A DNA stretch of 64,000 nt from Sporolactobacillus nakayamae (GCF_900113325.1 NZ_FOOY01000006.1:19208-83207), one strand, 5' to 3'. Counted from the stretch's first letter, positions 8,757 through 18,899 are shown. Program-made: numbers and translations. Notes: generated from the letters alone by a model not told the origin.

Positions 8757-11700
8757 TTCCCTTTATTCGTCATATAGCTTAAATCCCGATATTCATCCAA
8801 TGTGTGCACTTCCGGTGAAGGTTCGCCCTTAGCCGCCGAGAGTGTTGCTTCTATCGTGTCTAAACAAGTGTAGACAGGTACTTGATAGCGAAGTGCAAGC
8901 GCCCTGATCTTAAAACCGAAGGATTGCCTGTTGCGCCCTGCCGTTGGAATATTAAGCGCAGCAGTTATCTCACCGCTCGCCATTTGTTTGGCCACTTCCG
9001 CTTCTTCATCGCTTACCTTTATTGTTCGAATACCCGCTTTAGCGTAGTAATCCGCAGTTCCAGGTGTCGCCAAAATGTCGAAACCGCAACTTTCAAGCTT
9101 TTTAATGAGCTTCAGGCTCTCACTTCTCTGATTATCCGTCACCGAACAGAACACTGCTCGTTTCGTCGAATTTAATGAAAAAGGATTGGCCTCGTTCAGA
9201 TAAACACCCTTCATAAAGGCTTCCTCAACTGTCCGACCCATGCCAAGCTGTTCGCCTGTCGATTTCATTTCCGGTCCCAGCACAGGATCGACGCCTTTCA
9301 GTTTCGTAAATGAGAATACCGGAGCCTTCACCGCATAAAAACCCGGCCGCGGGCAATAGCCATTGGCGAGATCCAGTTTGTTCATACTTTGACCCAGCTG
9401 AACACTCACCGCTTTTTCAACCATCGGAATACCGGTCACTTTGCTTATGATCGGAACCGTCCGTGAAGCGCGTGGATTCACTTCGAGTACAAACACTTTC
9501 TCCGCTGAAATCACGAACTGAATGTTGATCAATCCCTTAACATTCAGGCTTTGGCAGATCTTACGCGTATCTTCTGCAATTTCATCCTGTACCGCTTGGC
9601 TGAGGCTGAAGGATGGAAAAACAGCGATGCTGTCGCCTGAATGGACACCCGCGCGTTCAACATGTTGGAAAATGCCGGGAATCGCTGTCGCTTCCCCGTC
9701 GCTAATCGCGTCGACTTCGCATTCTACACCGGGCATATATCGATCGACCAGTAGAGGAAATGACTGCGCATTTAAATTGCGTTCACTGTTGATATAGGCA
9801 TCGAGTTCCTCTGAGTGATGGAACAAGAACATGGATTGCCCGCCGATTACGTAAGACGGACGAACAAGTATCGGATAGCCGAGCTGTTCACCTGCCGCAG
9901 GCAAGTCTTCAAGCTGATGAACCGTTTTTCCTTGAATATGAGGAATGTCGAGCGATTGCAAAAGTTCATAGAATTGCTCCCGATCCTCAACACGGTCGAT
10001 ACTTTCAGTTGATGTACCAAGCACCTTGATGCCGGCCTGTTCCAGTGCTTTGGCCACATTTACGGCTGTTTGGCCGCCGAACTGGACAAGCGCGCCTTGA
10101 ACCTTTTCCTTCTCCGCAACATGCAAGATGTCTTCAATCGCCAGCGGTTCGAAATATAACCGATCGGCAATGGAATAATCGGTGCTGACGGTTTCAGGAT
10201 TGTTGTTGATCACAATCGCTTCATAACCGTTCTTCTTCACCGCCATTGTTGCTTGCACCGAGCAATAATCGAATTCAATGCCCTGTCCGATTCGGATCGG
10301 CCCTGAACCGATGATCAGAATCTTCGGCTTGTCACTGACAGGCGCTTCATCTGCGCCGAACCATGTGGCGTAATAATAAGGTGTCTGCGCTTCAAATTCT
10401 CCCGCACATGTATCAACCAAGTGATATGAAGGCGAAAGGCCGGCATCCGTAACGCGCGCGTCAATATCTTTTAAAGAAGTATTGAGCAGCTGTGCAAGAC
10501 GCTGATTTCCAATGTTCATCCATTTCGCTTTTTCGAACTCAGCAACGGTTATTTCGAACAGACTTTTTTCGGCAAGTTCTTCTTCAAAAGTAACAATTCC
10601 GTAAATCGCGTTCAAGAACCACGGATCAATCTCAGTAGCCTGATTGATGTCTGCGACCGACCGTCCTCTTCGGAAAAGTTCACTGATCGCGAGCAGCCGC
10701 AAATCCGTCGTATTTCTCAGGTGTTCCTCGAGAACATCGTCCGATTGTTTGCTAAGTGCCTTACTTTCAAGTCCGGTAAAGCCCATCTCCATGGAACGAA
10801 CGCCTTTATTCAGTGCCCCTTCAAAAGTCCGATCAATGGCCATGACTTCTCCGGTCGCTTTCATCTGAGTCCCGAGGCTTCGATCAGCCTCGGTGAACTT
10901 ATCAAAAGGAAAACGTGGAATTTTCACGACAATGTAATCAATCGCCGGTTCAAAGGATGCGTAAGTCGTCCCTGTAATCGGATTTAAAATTTCATCTAAG
11001 TGGAATCCAATCGCACATTTGGCCGCCATGCGTGCAATAGGGTATCCTGTCGCTTTAGAAGCCAGCGCCGACGACCGGCTCACACGCGGATTCACTTCAA
11101 TAATCGCATAGTCATCTGAATTTGGATTTAAGGCGAACTGAATATTGCAGCCGCCGACGATCTTCAGCGCGCGAATGATTTTCAGCGACGCGTTTCGCAA
11201 CATTTGATACTGCACATCAGACAACGTCTGCGAAGGCGCTACAACGATGCTGTCTCCAGTATGAACACCAACCGGATCCATGTTTTCCATATTACATACA
11301 ATAATGCATGTGTCGTTGGCATCGCGCATGACTTCATATTCAATTTCTTTCCAGCCCTTAATGCTCTGCTCAATCAGCACTTCATGAATAGGACTGAGCG
11401 TCAAACCACGGTGAAGCACAAGATTAAGATCCTGTTCGTTATAAGCAAAACCACCGCCGGAACCGCCGAGCGTGTATGCCGGACGAATGATGACCGGATA
11501 GCCGATTTTATTAACAAAAGCCAGACCGTCATCATAAGAGCGAATAATTCTGGAATCAGGAATCGGCTCCTTGATTTCAAGCATCAGATCCTTGAATAAT
11601 TCCCGATCCTCTCCATGTTGGATCGAATCGACTGAGGTGCCAAGCAGTTCAACATTGTATTTTGCAAGAATTCCTTGTTCATAGAGAGCAACTGCAAGGT

Positions 11701-11989
11701 TCAGACCGGTCTGTCCGCCCAAGGTACCAATGAGTCCATCGGGACATTCTTTAGCAATAATCTTTTCAATTGTCGCAATCGTTAATGGCTCAATATAGGT
11801 TCGGTCGGCGATCTGATCGTCGGTCATAATGGTCGCCGGGTTGTTGTTAATCAGGACAACCTCGATACCCTCCTCTTTAAGAGCGAGGCAGGCCTGCGTA
11901 CCGGCATAATCAAATTCTGCCGCTTGCCCGATCACTATTGGGCCGGAACCTATGACGAGCACTTTTTTAATGTCAGTACGTAACGGCAT
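8753..11989 (-). CDS. carB: Carbamoyl-phosphate synthase, large subunit
   Basis: A 1078-residue protein with two duplicated halves. The first ATP-grasp half begins KKVLVIGSGPIVIGQAAEFDY; the second begins PKILIIGSGPIRIGQGIEFDY near residue 560; each carries the ATP-grasp glycine-rich loops (RPAYTLGGSGGG, RPSYVIGGQSM). A C-terminal MGS-like allosteric domain starts near residue 940. With CarA it makes carbamoyl phosphate from bicarbonate, glutamine and ATP. It overlaps carA by 17 bases. Position inside the arg operon argues that it is the arginine-dedicated synthase, distinct from a pyrimidine (pyr) copy expected elsewhere. Confidence 0.96.
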   Translation of the reverse strand: MPLRTDIKKVLVIGSGPIVIGQAAEFDYAGTQACLALKEEGIEVVLINNNPATIMTDDQIADRTYIEPLTIATIEKIIAKECPDGLIGTLGGQTGLNLAVALYEQGILAKYNVELLGTSVDSIQHGEDRELFKDLMLEIKEPIPDSRIIRSYDDGLAFVNKIGYPVIIRPAYTLGGSGGGFAYNEQDLNLVLHRGLTLSPIHEVLIEQSIKGWKEIEYEVMRDANDTCIIVCNMENMDPVGVHTGDSIVVAPSQTLSDVQYQMLRNASLKIIRALKIVGGCNIQFALNPNSDDYAIIEVNPRVSRSSALASKATGYPIARMAAKCAIGFHLDEILNPITGTTYASFEPAIDYIVVKIPRFPFDKFTEADRSLGTQMKATGEVMAIDRTFEGALNKGVRSMEMGFTGLESKALSKQSDDVLEEHLRNTTDLRLLAISELFRRGRSVADINQATEIDPWFLNAIYGIVTFEEELAEKSLFEITVAEFEKAKWMNIGNQRLAQLLNTSLKDIDARVTDAGLSPSYHLVDTCAGEFEAQTPYYYATWFGADEAPVSDKPKILIIGSGPIRIGQGIEFDYCSVQATMAVKKNGYEAIVINNNPETVSTDYSIADRLYFEPLAIEDILHVAEKEKVQGALVQFGGQTAVNVAKALEQAGIKVLGTSTESIDRVEDREQFYELLQSLDIPHIQGKTVHQLEDLPAAGEQLGYPILVRPSYVIGGQSMFLFHHSEELDAYINSERNLNAQSFPLLVDRYMPGVECEVDAISDGEATAIPGIFQHVERAGVHSGDSIAVFPSFSLSQAVQDEIAEDTRKICQSLNVKGLINIQFVISAEKVFVLEVNPRASRTVPIISKVTGIPMVEKAVSVQLGQSMNKLDLANGYCPRPGFYAVKAPVFSFTKLKGVDPVLGPEMKSTGEQLGMGRTVEEAFMKGVYLNEANPFSLNSTKRAVFCSVTDNQRSESLKLIKKLESCGFDILATPGTADYYAKAGIRTIKVSDEEAEVAKQMASGEITAALNIPTAGRNRQSFGFKIRALALRYQVPVYTCLDTIEATLSAAKGEPSPEVHTLDEYRDLSYMTNKGK

Positions 11990-13064
11990 GAGTCACTTCA
12001 CCTTTGTTCTGTTTAATCATATCAATAAATTTCAAGAAGATCGGGTGGGTATCGTCCGGTCCGGGATGCGCTTCCGGATGGAACTGAACCGTCTCAATTG
12101 GGAGCGTGTTGTGGCTCAATCCTTCTACCGACCCATCGTTAACATTAAGATAGCTGATGGAGAAATTTTGCGAATTCACGCTTTCCTTCTCGACCACATA
12201 GCTGTGATTTTGCGAAGTCATCCAAACTTTTCCCGTTTTCAATTCCTTAACCGGATGATTGGCACCGCGGTGACCGAAAAGCAGCTTGCCTGTCTTCGCA
12301 CCATAGGCAAGTGCAATCAGCTGATGACCGAGGCAAATGCCAAGCGTCGGATAACTCGACGTGATTTTCTTAATCTCTCCAAAAAGCGGCTGCAACTGAA
12401 TCGGATCACCCGGTCCATTGCTCAGCATTACCCCGTCCGGATGCAATTCCGCAATGGCTGCGGAACTCGTATCAAAAGGAACGACCGTTACCTTGCACCC
12501 TTCAGCCAGCAGCGCCTTCAGCATTGATTTCTTATAGCCATAATCGAACAGTGCGATATGCGGCCCTTCTCCTTCGTAGACCGTCATTTTGCTTGTCGAG
12601 ACTTTGGCGACCATATCCTGAGGCAACGGCTGCTTCCAGTCAATCAGAGAAAAATCAGGAGAGTCACTGATGGCAGCTTTCATTGTCCCGCGCTCACGCA
12701 CCGCTTTTACCACAGCACGGGTATCAATAGTCGCAAGTCCCGGAACACCTGATTGCTTCAACCATTCATCAACTGTTTTAATGGATTGATAATGGCTCGG
12801 CAGCTCGCAAAGATTGCTGAACAGCACGCCCTGCATTTGGATCTTGGCATTTTCATTATCATGCAAATTGACTCCGTAATTTCCAATCAGCGGATAGCAG
12901 AACGTCATGATCTGTCCCGCATAGGATGGATCAGTCATAATTTCTTGATAGCCGGTCATACTGGTGTTGAAAACAAGTTCGCCAATCACAGATGAAGAAG
13001 CGCCAACGCGTACCCCCGGGAATAGTTGGCCCGACTCCAGAAGCAGATATCCTTTTTTCATCAT
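11973..13064 (-). CDS. carA: Carbamoyl-phosphate synthase, small (glutaminase) subunit
   Basis: A 363-residue class I glutamine amidotransferase subunit. The N-terminal half is the CarA-specific domain (FNTSMTGYQEIMTDPSYAGQ near residue 33). The C-terminal half has the catalytic Cys244 in TLGICLGHQ and the His-Glu pair in VQFHPEAHPGP near residue 333. It releases ammonia for CarB. The start follows AGGAGG by six bases, 15 bases after argD. Confidence 0.96.
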   Translation of the reverse strand: MMKKGYLLLESGQLFPGVRVGASSSVIGELVFNTSMTGYQEIMTDPSYAGQIMTFCYPLIGNYGVNLHDNENAKIQMQGVLFSNLCELPSHYQSIKTVDEWLKQSGVPGLATIDTRAVVKAVRERGTMKAAISDSPDFSLIDWKQPLPQDMVAKVSTSKMTVYEGEGPHIALFDYGYKKSMLKALLAEGCKVTVVPFDTSSAAIAELHPDGVMLSNGPGDPIQLQPLFGEIKKITSSYPTLGICLGHQLIALAYGAKTGKLLFGHRGANHPVKELKTGKVWMTSQNHSYVVEKESVNSQNFSISYLNVNDGSVEGLSHNTLPIETVQFHPEAHPGPDDTHPIFLKFIDMIKQNKGEVTHAVTY

Positions 13065-13078
13065 CAGCAGCCTCCTAA

Positions 13079-14275
13079 TTATTGTTCTTTTAATACATCG
13101 TCAAAAGCTTCGATAAATTGATCAATTTCCGCCTCGTTGGTCACAAGCGGCGGTAAAATACGCAGTACATGCTTGCCTGCCGTCAGAATGAGCACGTGAT
13201 GCTTCTCTCTCATTTCATTGACAATATCTATAGCCGGTGCGGATGTTTCCACGCCGATCAAAAGGCCAAGACCGCGGACAGCAATCAATTGATTCGCGTA
13301 TTTTTCTTTAAGGTTAGTCAATTTCTGGTTAAAATAAGCCGCGTTCTTCACACATTGAGCAATAACATCTTGTTTCTCAAAGGTTTCGATGGTCGCCACT
13401 CCTGCCGCCGTTGAGAACGGATTGCCGCCGAATGTCGATCCATGGGTCCCCGGGGTGAGCAACTGGGAAATATGTTTTTTTGCTAGGAATGCTCCGATCG
13501 GAATCCCTGAGCCAAGCGCTTTGGCTACTGTCAGAATATCCGGTTCAATGTCGTACTGTTCATAGGCAAAAAGCGTGCCGGTTCTGCCCATACCCGTCTG
13601 CACTTCATCGACAATCATCGGAATGCCTTTTTCCTTGCACACAGATGCGAGCTTCTGAACCCATACTTTATCCGCAGGAATCACTCCGCCTTCGCCTTGA
13701 ACCATTTCCAGCATGACAGCGATACATTCGTCATCCGTTGCAATGGCATCGATATCTGCTTCATCATTATAAGGAAGGTATTTGAATCCGGAAACAGGGG
13801 TTCCAAAACCACTGTGTATTTTTTCCTGGGCGGTTGCCGCCATTGTCGCGAGCGTCCGACCGTGGAAGGAGTGATCAAAAGTGACAATATGTCCCTCCGG
13901 TTTGTTCAGCACTATAGTCGCGTAGCGGCGCGCCAATTTAATCGCGCCTTCATTTGCTTCCGCCCCGCTGTTACCAAAGAAAACCTGGTCACAGCATGTG
14001 CGATCAGTCAGCATTTTCGCGAGTTTCTCTTGCGGTCCGATATGATACAAATTGGAACAGTGCCATAGTGTATCGAGCTGCTTCTTCAGAGCTGACTCTA
14101 CAGCATCCGGAACATGGCCAAGTGCGAGAACAGCAATCCCAGCTGTAAAATCGAGATACTTTGTTCCTTCACTGTCCCATACATAAGTTCCCTTGCCTTT
14201 TTCAATAGTAATTGGAAAACGTCCATAAGCACTCATCACCGGTGCGATTTTTTCTTCCGACTTTGTATTAAGCAT
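13079..14275 (-). CDS. argD: Acetylornithine aminotransferase
   Basis: About 398 residues, a class III PLP aminotransferase converting N-acetylglutamate semialdehyde to N-acetylornithine. Seen: YVWDSEGTKYLDFTAGIAV, NSGAEANEGAIKLAR, HGRTLATMAAT, MIVDEVQTGMGRTG and TVAKALGSG, which carries the PLP lysine. The start at 14275 follows AGGAGG and overlaps the argB stop by eight bases; an upstream extension is rejected. It sits between argB and carA as in Bacillus subtilis. Confidence 0.95.
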   Translation of the reverse strand: MLNTKSEEKIAPVMSAYGRFPITIEKGKGTYVWDSEGTKYLDFTAGIAVLALGHVPDAVESALKKQLDTLWHCSNLYHIGPQEKLAKMLTDRTCCDQVFFGNSGAEANEGAIKLARRYATIVLNKPEGHIVTFDHSFHGRTLATMAATAQEKIHSGFGTPVSGFKYLPYNDEADIDAIATDDECIAVMLEMVQGEGGVIPADKVWVQKLASVCKEKGIPMIVDEVQTGMGRTGTLFAYEQYDIEPDILTVAKALGSGIPIGAFLAKKHISQLLTPGTHGSTFGGNPFSTAAGVATIETFEKQDVIAQCVKNAAYFNQKLTNLKEKYANQLIAVRGLGLLIGVETSAPAIDIVNEMREKHHVLILTAGKHVLRILPPLVTNEAEIDQFIEAFDDVLKEQ

Positions 14276-15071
14276 GGAGTACTTCCTCCTCAAGGAATAT
14301 TTTTGTTCCGACTTCAACGCCCTTAGTATAATCAACCAGACATTCCGGCATCATACCATTCACAATGACAACTTCCTGGACGTTATTCTTTAAACTGTCC
14401 ACCGCTGCCTTCGCTTTCGGAATCATGCCACCGCTAATTTTCTTGGATTCAATCAGCCGCTCAATTTCCAGATCGGAAACTTGTTTCAGTCGTGTAAGTG
14501 TCCCATCTTTTTCAACGAGGATGCCAGGGACATCACTGATGAAACATAGTTTCCCATTTAATGCCGCTGCAATCGCAGAAGCCGCCTGATCGGCATTTAT
14601 ATTGTAATGTTGACCCTTATCGTCCATGGAGATCGGCGAAACAACCGGAATATATCCTTGCTCGCAGAGATTGGTGATTATCGATGAATCCACCGAAGTG
14701 ATCTCACCGACATAACCAAGCTTGGAAAGCGCCAGCGGTTTGGCCTTGAACAGTCCGCCGTCAATGCCGCTTAATCCAAACGCTTTGCCGCCGGAAGCGC
14801 CAATTTTGGAAACAATTTGTTTATTCATCGTTCCGCTAAGCACCATCTCCGCAACGTCGAGTACTTCCTGAGTCGTCACCCGAAGACCATGATGAAAAAC
14901 CGTCGGGATAGCTAGTTTATCCAGCATCTGTGAGATTGCCGGACCGCCGCCATGCACAATGACCGGCAGCCACTCGCCCTCCGCCTGGATCGCCTGTATG
15001 CTTTTGAAAAAGGCCGGAGTCAGTCGTTCAAAAACGCTTCCTCCACATTTAATCACCAGATAACGGTTCAT
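14268..15071 (-). CDS. argB: Acetylglutamate kinase
   Basis: A 267-residue amino acid kinase phosphorylating N-acetylglutamate. The N-terminal YLVIKCGGSVF supplies the ATP-binding Lys; VIVHGGGPAISQML near residue 43 binds the substrate; NINADQAASAIAAALNG and GMIPKAKAAVDSL are typical later blocks. The start at 15071 follows AGGAGG by six bases and leaves a 26-base gap to argJ. The N-terminal helix of arginine-inhibited ArgB is absent, so feedback inhibition may not act here (inference). Confidence 0.95.
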   Translation of the reverse strand: MNRYLVIKCGGSVFERLTPAFFKSIQAIQAEGEWLPVIVHGGGPAISQMLDKLAIPTVFHHGLRVTTQEVLDVAEMVLSGTMNKQIVSKIGASGGKAFGLSGIDGGLFKAKPLALSKLGYVGEITSVDSSIITNLCEQGYIPVVSPISMDDKGQHYNINADQAASAIAAALNGKLCFISDVPGILVEKDGTLTRLKQVSDLEIERLIESKKISGGMIPKAKAAVDSLKNNVQEVVIVNGMMPECLVDYTKGVEVGTKIFLEEEVLHA

Positions 15072-15097
15072 TGTTGTCCTCCTAACATCATTTTCTC

Positions 15098-16324
15098 TCA
15101 CGAACGATAAGATGCATTAATTTTCACGTAATTATAAGTAAGGTCGCAGCCCCAAGCGACCGCTTTACCAAATCCTTCACCAAGCTTGGTTTTAATGACG
15201 ACGCTATCGCCGTCTAAATACGCCTTCGCTTGTTCCTCATTGAAGTCAACCGGCATGCCGTCCTTGAAGAGGACAAAATCGCCAAGTGCCATGGACACTT
15301 TGTTAGTATCGAAGTGTTCACCGCTGTACCCCATGGCGCAAATCACGCGGCCCCAATTCGCGTCACTGCCGAATACTGCCGTCTTCACGAGACTTGAGCC
15401 AATAATGGATTTGCTGATGATTTCAGCGGAATGATCATCCTTAGCTCCGCTCACCTGCACCTCAATCAGCTTCGTCGCACCTTCGCCATCCCCGGCAATG
15501 AACTTAGCAAGACCTTGACACACATGCTCCAGCCCATTCAGGAACGTTTGCCATTCCGGATGCTGCTCGTTCAGCTGATGATTCTCAGCCTGACCATTTG
15601 CCAGCAGCAGCACCATGTCATTCGTACTCGTGTCGCCGTCAACGGTGATTCGATTAAATGTTTGATTAACAACTGATTTCAGCGCTAAGCTTAGTGCGTC
15701 GGGTTCCACCGCCGCGTCGGTTGTCACAAATCCAAGCATGGTAGCCATATTCGGGTGAATCATCCCCGAACCCTTGCACGCGCCGCCGATGGTCACCTTT
15801 TTGCCGTCAATTTCGAACTGAACAGCAAGGTGTTTCGGTTTCGTATCCGTTGTGAGGATCGCTTCTTCGAATGGTGCTTCAGGTGCGTCTAAGGCGATAC
15901 CTGTAATACCATGCTCCATTTTATCCATGGGCAGCTGCATACCGATGACTCCTGTTGAAGCTACACCGACAAGATGATCGGATATGCCAAGATGTTCGGC
16001 CATCCACTTTCTCGTCATGAATGCATTGTCGATTCCTTGCTCGCCCGTACATGAATTGGCGCTCACCGTGTTCACCAGGATTGCCTGAAGTTTCTTTTCT
16101 TTTGCAATGCCGGCCTGAGTAACTTGCAACGGTGCTGCCTGAAACACGTTCGTCGTGTAAACGCCTGCCGCCGAGGCAGGAACTTCTGAATAAATCCAGC
16201 CCATATCCGGACGTCCTGTTCTCAGTCCTATATTCTGACCGCCTGTTTTAAAACCGTTCGGCGATCCGACACTGCCATCCTCTATATGAATGATTTCTGT
16301 TTGCTTATGATACGTTTCTTCCAT
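15098..16324 (-). CDS. argJ: Bifunctional ornithine acetyltransferase / N-acetylglutamate synthase
   Basis: A 408-residue ArgJ. The autoproteolytic site is intact: KGSGMIHPNMATMLGF, with nucleophile Thr195 in ATML, where the chain is cut into alpha and beta subunits. It recycles the acetyl group from N-acetylornithine to glutamate, so this organism uses the cyclic arginine pathway; no argE is seen. The start at 16324 follows GAGAGG, 13 bases after the argC stop. Confidence 0.95.
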   Translation of the reverse strand: MEETYHKQTEIIHIEDGSVGSPNGFKTGGQNIGLRTGRPDMGWIYSEVPASAAGVYTTNVFQAAPLQVTQAGIAKEKKLQAILVNTVSANSCTGEQGIDNAFMTRKWMAEHLGISDHLVGVASTGVIGMQLPMDKMEHGITGIALDAPEAPFEEAILTTDTKPKHLAVQFEIDGKKVTIGGACKGSGMIHPNMATMLGFVTTDAAVEPDALSLALKSVVNQTFNRITVDGDTSTNDMVLLLANGQAENHQLNEQHPEWQTFLNGLEHVCQGLAKFIAGDGEGATKLIEVQVSGAKDDHSAEIISKSIIGSSLVKTAVFGSDANWGRVICAMGYSGEHFDTNKVSMALGDFVLFKDGMPVDFNEEQAKAYLDGDSVVIKTKLGEGFGKAVAWGCDLTYNYVKINASYRS

Positions 16325-16337
16325 TTCTCTCGCCCTC

Positions 16338-17375
16338 TCACGGATAGATCGGGGTGAACGCGAGTCCCGTCTGTTCATCCCAGCCCTTGATAATATTCAG
16401 ATTCTGCACTGCCTGACCGGCCGCACCTTTAACCACATTGTCGATTACTGAAACGATGGTGAGACGCCTGGTTCGTCCGTCGACATTCAATCCGATATCA
16501 CAGAAATTTGAGCCCAGCACTTCTTTTGTCGCCGGCCAAGTTCCAAGCGGCCTGATCCGAACAAAAGGCGATTTTTCATAAAACTTTTCGTAGTGTTCCA
16601 ATAACTCTCGTGTTGAAAATCCTTTTTTCAAGTTCGCGTATGTGGTGCATAACAGCCCGCGCGTCATCGGGATCAGATGAGTGGTAAATGTGATCGCATT
16701 TTTTTCTCCGCTGATCTCTGAGATCATCTGCTCAATTTCCGGCGTATGCTGATGCTGACCAAGCTTATAGGCCAACACACTCTCATTGACCTCGCAGAAC
16801 AAATTGCCCAGCGCTGCTTTTTTTCCTGATCCGGAAACGCCGGACTTCCCATCGACGATAATTGATTGTAAATCAATCACGTCGTTTTTCAGCACAGGCG
16901 CGAGACCAAGCAATGCGGCTGTCGGATAGCAGCCGGGATTCGAAATGAAGGTTGCTCCCTCAATCTGCTGTCGGTTAATCTCCGCCAATCCGTACACCGC
17001 GTCATTCAGCAATACCTGTTCAGCAGGGTCCTTATGATACCAGTCCGCATAGTCCTGCGGATTCTTGAGCCTGAAGTCCCCGGAGAGATCAATACAGATC
17101 AATCCACGTTTTAGGCATTCAGGAAGCAGATCTTTGCTGACGCCGGCAGGGGTCGCAAAGAACACGACATCCACTCTTGCCGCAAGTTCATCCGCATCAA
17201 ATTCTTCCAAGGTTTTTTCAACAATACCGTTTAGATGAGGATAGATGCTTTGAATCTCCATGCCTTGCGTCGAATGAGCGATCAGCATCTCCAATTTGAT
17301 TTGCGGATGATTCAGCAACAGGCGGATCAATTCCACACCGCTGTATCCATTTGCGCCAACAATTCCTGCCTTCAC
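16338..17375 (-). CDS. argC: N-acetyl-gamma-glutamyl-phosphate reductase, type 1
   Basis: A 345-residue type-1 ArgC, first gene of the arg operon. The N-terminal KAGIVGANGYSGVELIRLL binds NADP; catalytic Cys lies in FISNPGCYPTAALLGL near residue 148; VDGKSGVSGSGKKA follows. The start is GTG at 17375, eight bases after GGAGG; longer upstream reading runs into the T-box leader. Expression should depend on the leader at 17481-17760. Confidence 0.95.
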   Translation of the reverse strand: MKAGIVGANGYSGVELIRLLLNHPQIKLEMLIAHSTQGMEIQSIYPHLNGIVEKTLEEFDADELAARVDVVFFATPAGVSKDLLPECLKRGLICIDLSGDFRLKNPQDYADWYHKDPAEQVLLNDAVYGLAEINRQQIEGATFISNPGCYPTAALLGLAPVLKNDVIDLQSIIVDGKSGVSGSGKKAALGNLFCEVNESVLAYKLGQHQHTPEIEQMISEISGEKNAITFTTHLIPMTRGLLCTTYANLKKGFSTRELLEHYEKFYEKSPFVRIRPLGTWPATKEVLGSNFCDIGLNVDGRTRRLTIVSVIDNVVKGAAGQAVQNLNIIKGWDEQTGLAFTPIYP

Positions 17376-17480
17376 TTGTAAAGCCTCCAATAACCTGTTG
17401 ATTTTCATTCGGTGTCTTATTAACGCTTCAGAGAGATAAATTATAATGATAGAAAAAGTCCACGAATAAGGTGTCCGACG

Positions 17481-17760
17481 TAAAAATAAAAAACGCCCGC
17501 CTCTTTTCATAAAGAAAAGAGACGAGCGTTGATCACTATGCCCGCGGTACCACTCTGGTTATTCCCATATATGGACGTTCAAAAATGATTAATCCAAAAG
17601 GGAATCTGCTTAAGACTCTGTAACGGGAGTTCCCGGACAACCCTACCTATTATTCAGGCTGCCGCCTCCGAAGTGCGGTTCACAGTTTCACTGCACCGGC
17701 TCTCATCAACCCGGCTCGCTTGAGCAGCGATTCACTGTTACTCTCTTCTTCACTGGTTTT
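17481..17760 (-). promoter_or_regulatory. T-box leader of the arginine operon
   Basis: The minus strand holds the T-box consensus AGAGTGGTACCGCGGG (17556-17541) and a Stem I region with the AGTA loop-E motif near 17743. It ends in an intrinsic terminator whose arms AACGCTCGTCTCTTTTC and GAAAAGAGGCGGGCGTT (17530-17492) are followed by a U-run. The segment GCGGGC of the T-box can pair instead with GCTCGT of the terminator arm, giving the antiterminator. In the specifier-loop context GTGAAC-CGC-ACTTCGGAG, the codon CGC (17677-17675) specifies arginine. Uncharged tRNA-Arg would therefore allow read-through into argC. The acceptor bulge UGGU fits a tRNA with discriminator A. The T-box call is firm; the codon is inferred without folding. 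Confidence 0.93.
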
Positions 17761-17800
17761 CGTAAATAATTAGTCACTATTTCTAACTTATGTGATATTC

Positions 17801-17828
17801 ATTATACCTTGTTCACTAAATATGTCAA
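17801..17828 (-). promoter_or_regulatory. Promoter of the T-box/arg operon
   Basis: On the minus strand TTGACA (17828-17823), a 16-base spacer and TATAAT (17806-17801). Transcription would start near 17794, just upstream of the T-box Stem I. Confidence 0.85.
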
Positions 17829-18034
17829 TCCTTATTTGCAAATTATTTTGTAGTTAATGTGTTTTCGCTTCACAAGTAATTTATTCCGCCGCCCAATCTT
17901 TTAGAAGCACTTATTTTTGTGAAATTCTGGGCTTGCCCCCGCTGACAGAAATGCTGTAGCGAAAGGTGAATATGATATAATAAAAAGGCTTGTTTAAAAA
18001 TGAATATACTCCTGATTTAAGGTTGGTGACGTTC

Positions 18035-18838
18035 TTGATTCATTTATTGATCGCGGTTATTCTTGGCGCTGTTGAAGGGTTAACCGAATTCGCGCCGGTT
18101 TCTTCAACCGGGCATTTGATTCTCGCTGCTGATTTACTTCACTTTAGAGGCGATACCGCAAAAACCTTTGAAGTTATTATTCAATTGGGATCCATTATGG
18201 CAGTAGTTGTCCTCTATTGGAAAAGACTGTGGAGCCTCTTTGGCTTCTACAAAAACGATCCTAAAAGCGGACCTGAGCATCTGAATCTCCTGCATATCAT
18301 TGTCGCAGGTATTCCCGCCGGGGTTCTCGGCATTCTTCTGCATGATTTCATTAAAAATGTTCTTTTCTCGCCACAAAGCGTTCTCGTTGCTCTGGTGGTC
18401 GGAGGTATTTTAATGATCATTGCCGAAAAGATCGCTGCAAATCACGTCGGCGCCGGAACTAAGGAATTGTCCTATGGTCAAGCCTTTGTCATCGGACTAT
18501 TCCAATGTCTGTCACTCTGGTCCGGATTTTCACGTTCCGGATCGACCATCGCAGGCGGAATTATCGCCGGTGTTGAACGAAAAACAGCCGCGGAATTCTC
18601 GTTCATTCTTGCCGTACCGATGATGATCGGTGCAAGTGGCGTCGATCTTATAAAAAGTCTTGAGTTCCTGCATGTCAGTGATATCCCGCTCTTTGTGGTC
18701 GGTTTTATCACCGCGTTTATCGTAGCGATGCTCGCTATTGTCTTCTTCCTTAAGCTATTGCGACGATTCACTCTTGTACCTTTCGCGATTTACCGATTTA
18801 TTCTTGCAGCAGTATTTGCACTCTATTTAATTTTCTAA
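18035..18838 (+). CDS. uppP: Undecaprenyl-diphosphatase (BacA/UppP family)
   Basis: About 267 residues, a polytopic membrane enzyme recycling undecaprenyl pyrophosphate for cell wall synthesis and giving bacitracin tolerance. The two family motifs are clear: [17 protein letters not shown] near residue 15 and [14 protein letters not shown] near 165. A TATAAT at 17976-17981 implies a transcript start near 17988, so a TTG at 17990 is too early. The TTG at 18035, five bases after GGTGA, is preferred; GTG at 18026 is the alternative. It is divergent from the arg operon. Confidence 0.9.
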   Translation: MIHLLIAVILGAVEGLTEFAPVSSTGHLILAADLLHFRGDTAKTFEVIIQLGSIMAVVVLYWKRLWSLFGFYKNDPKSGPEHLNLLHIIVAGIPAGVLGILLHDFIKNVLFSPQSVLVALVVGGILMIIAEKIAANHVGAGTKELSYGQAFVIGLFQCLSLWSGFSRSGSTIAGGIIAGVERKTAAEFSFILAVPMMIGASGVDLIKSLEFLHVSDIPLFVVGFITAFIVAMLAIVFFLKLLRRFTLVPFAIYRFILAAVFALYLIF

Positions 18839-18850
18839 GATTGTTTCCAA

Positions 18851-18899
18851 TGAAAAATGGCCGGAGAGATGTGTGATCATTCTCTCCGGCCATTTTTCA
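18851..18899. terminator. Bidirectional terminator between uppP and lytD-like gene
   Basis: Long perfect arms TGAAAAATGGCCGGAGAGA and TCTCTCCGGCCATTTTTCA with A- and T-runs on both sides. It serves the convergent genes uppP and the glucosaminidase gene. Confidence 0.92.

Noticed and set aside
17376-17510. Longer ArgC starting near 17510
   Set aside because: It would start inside the T-box terminator; GTG at 17375 has a good ribosome site and fits the family.
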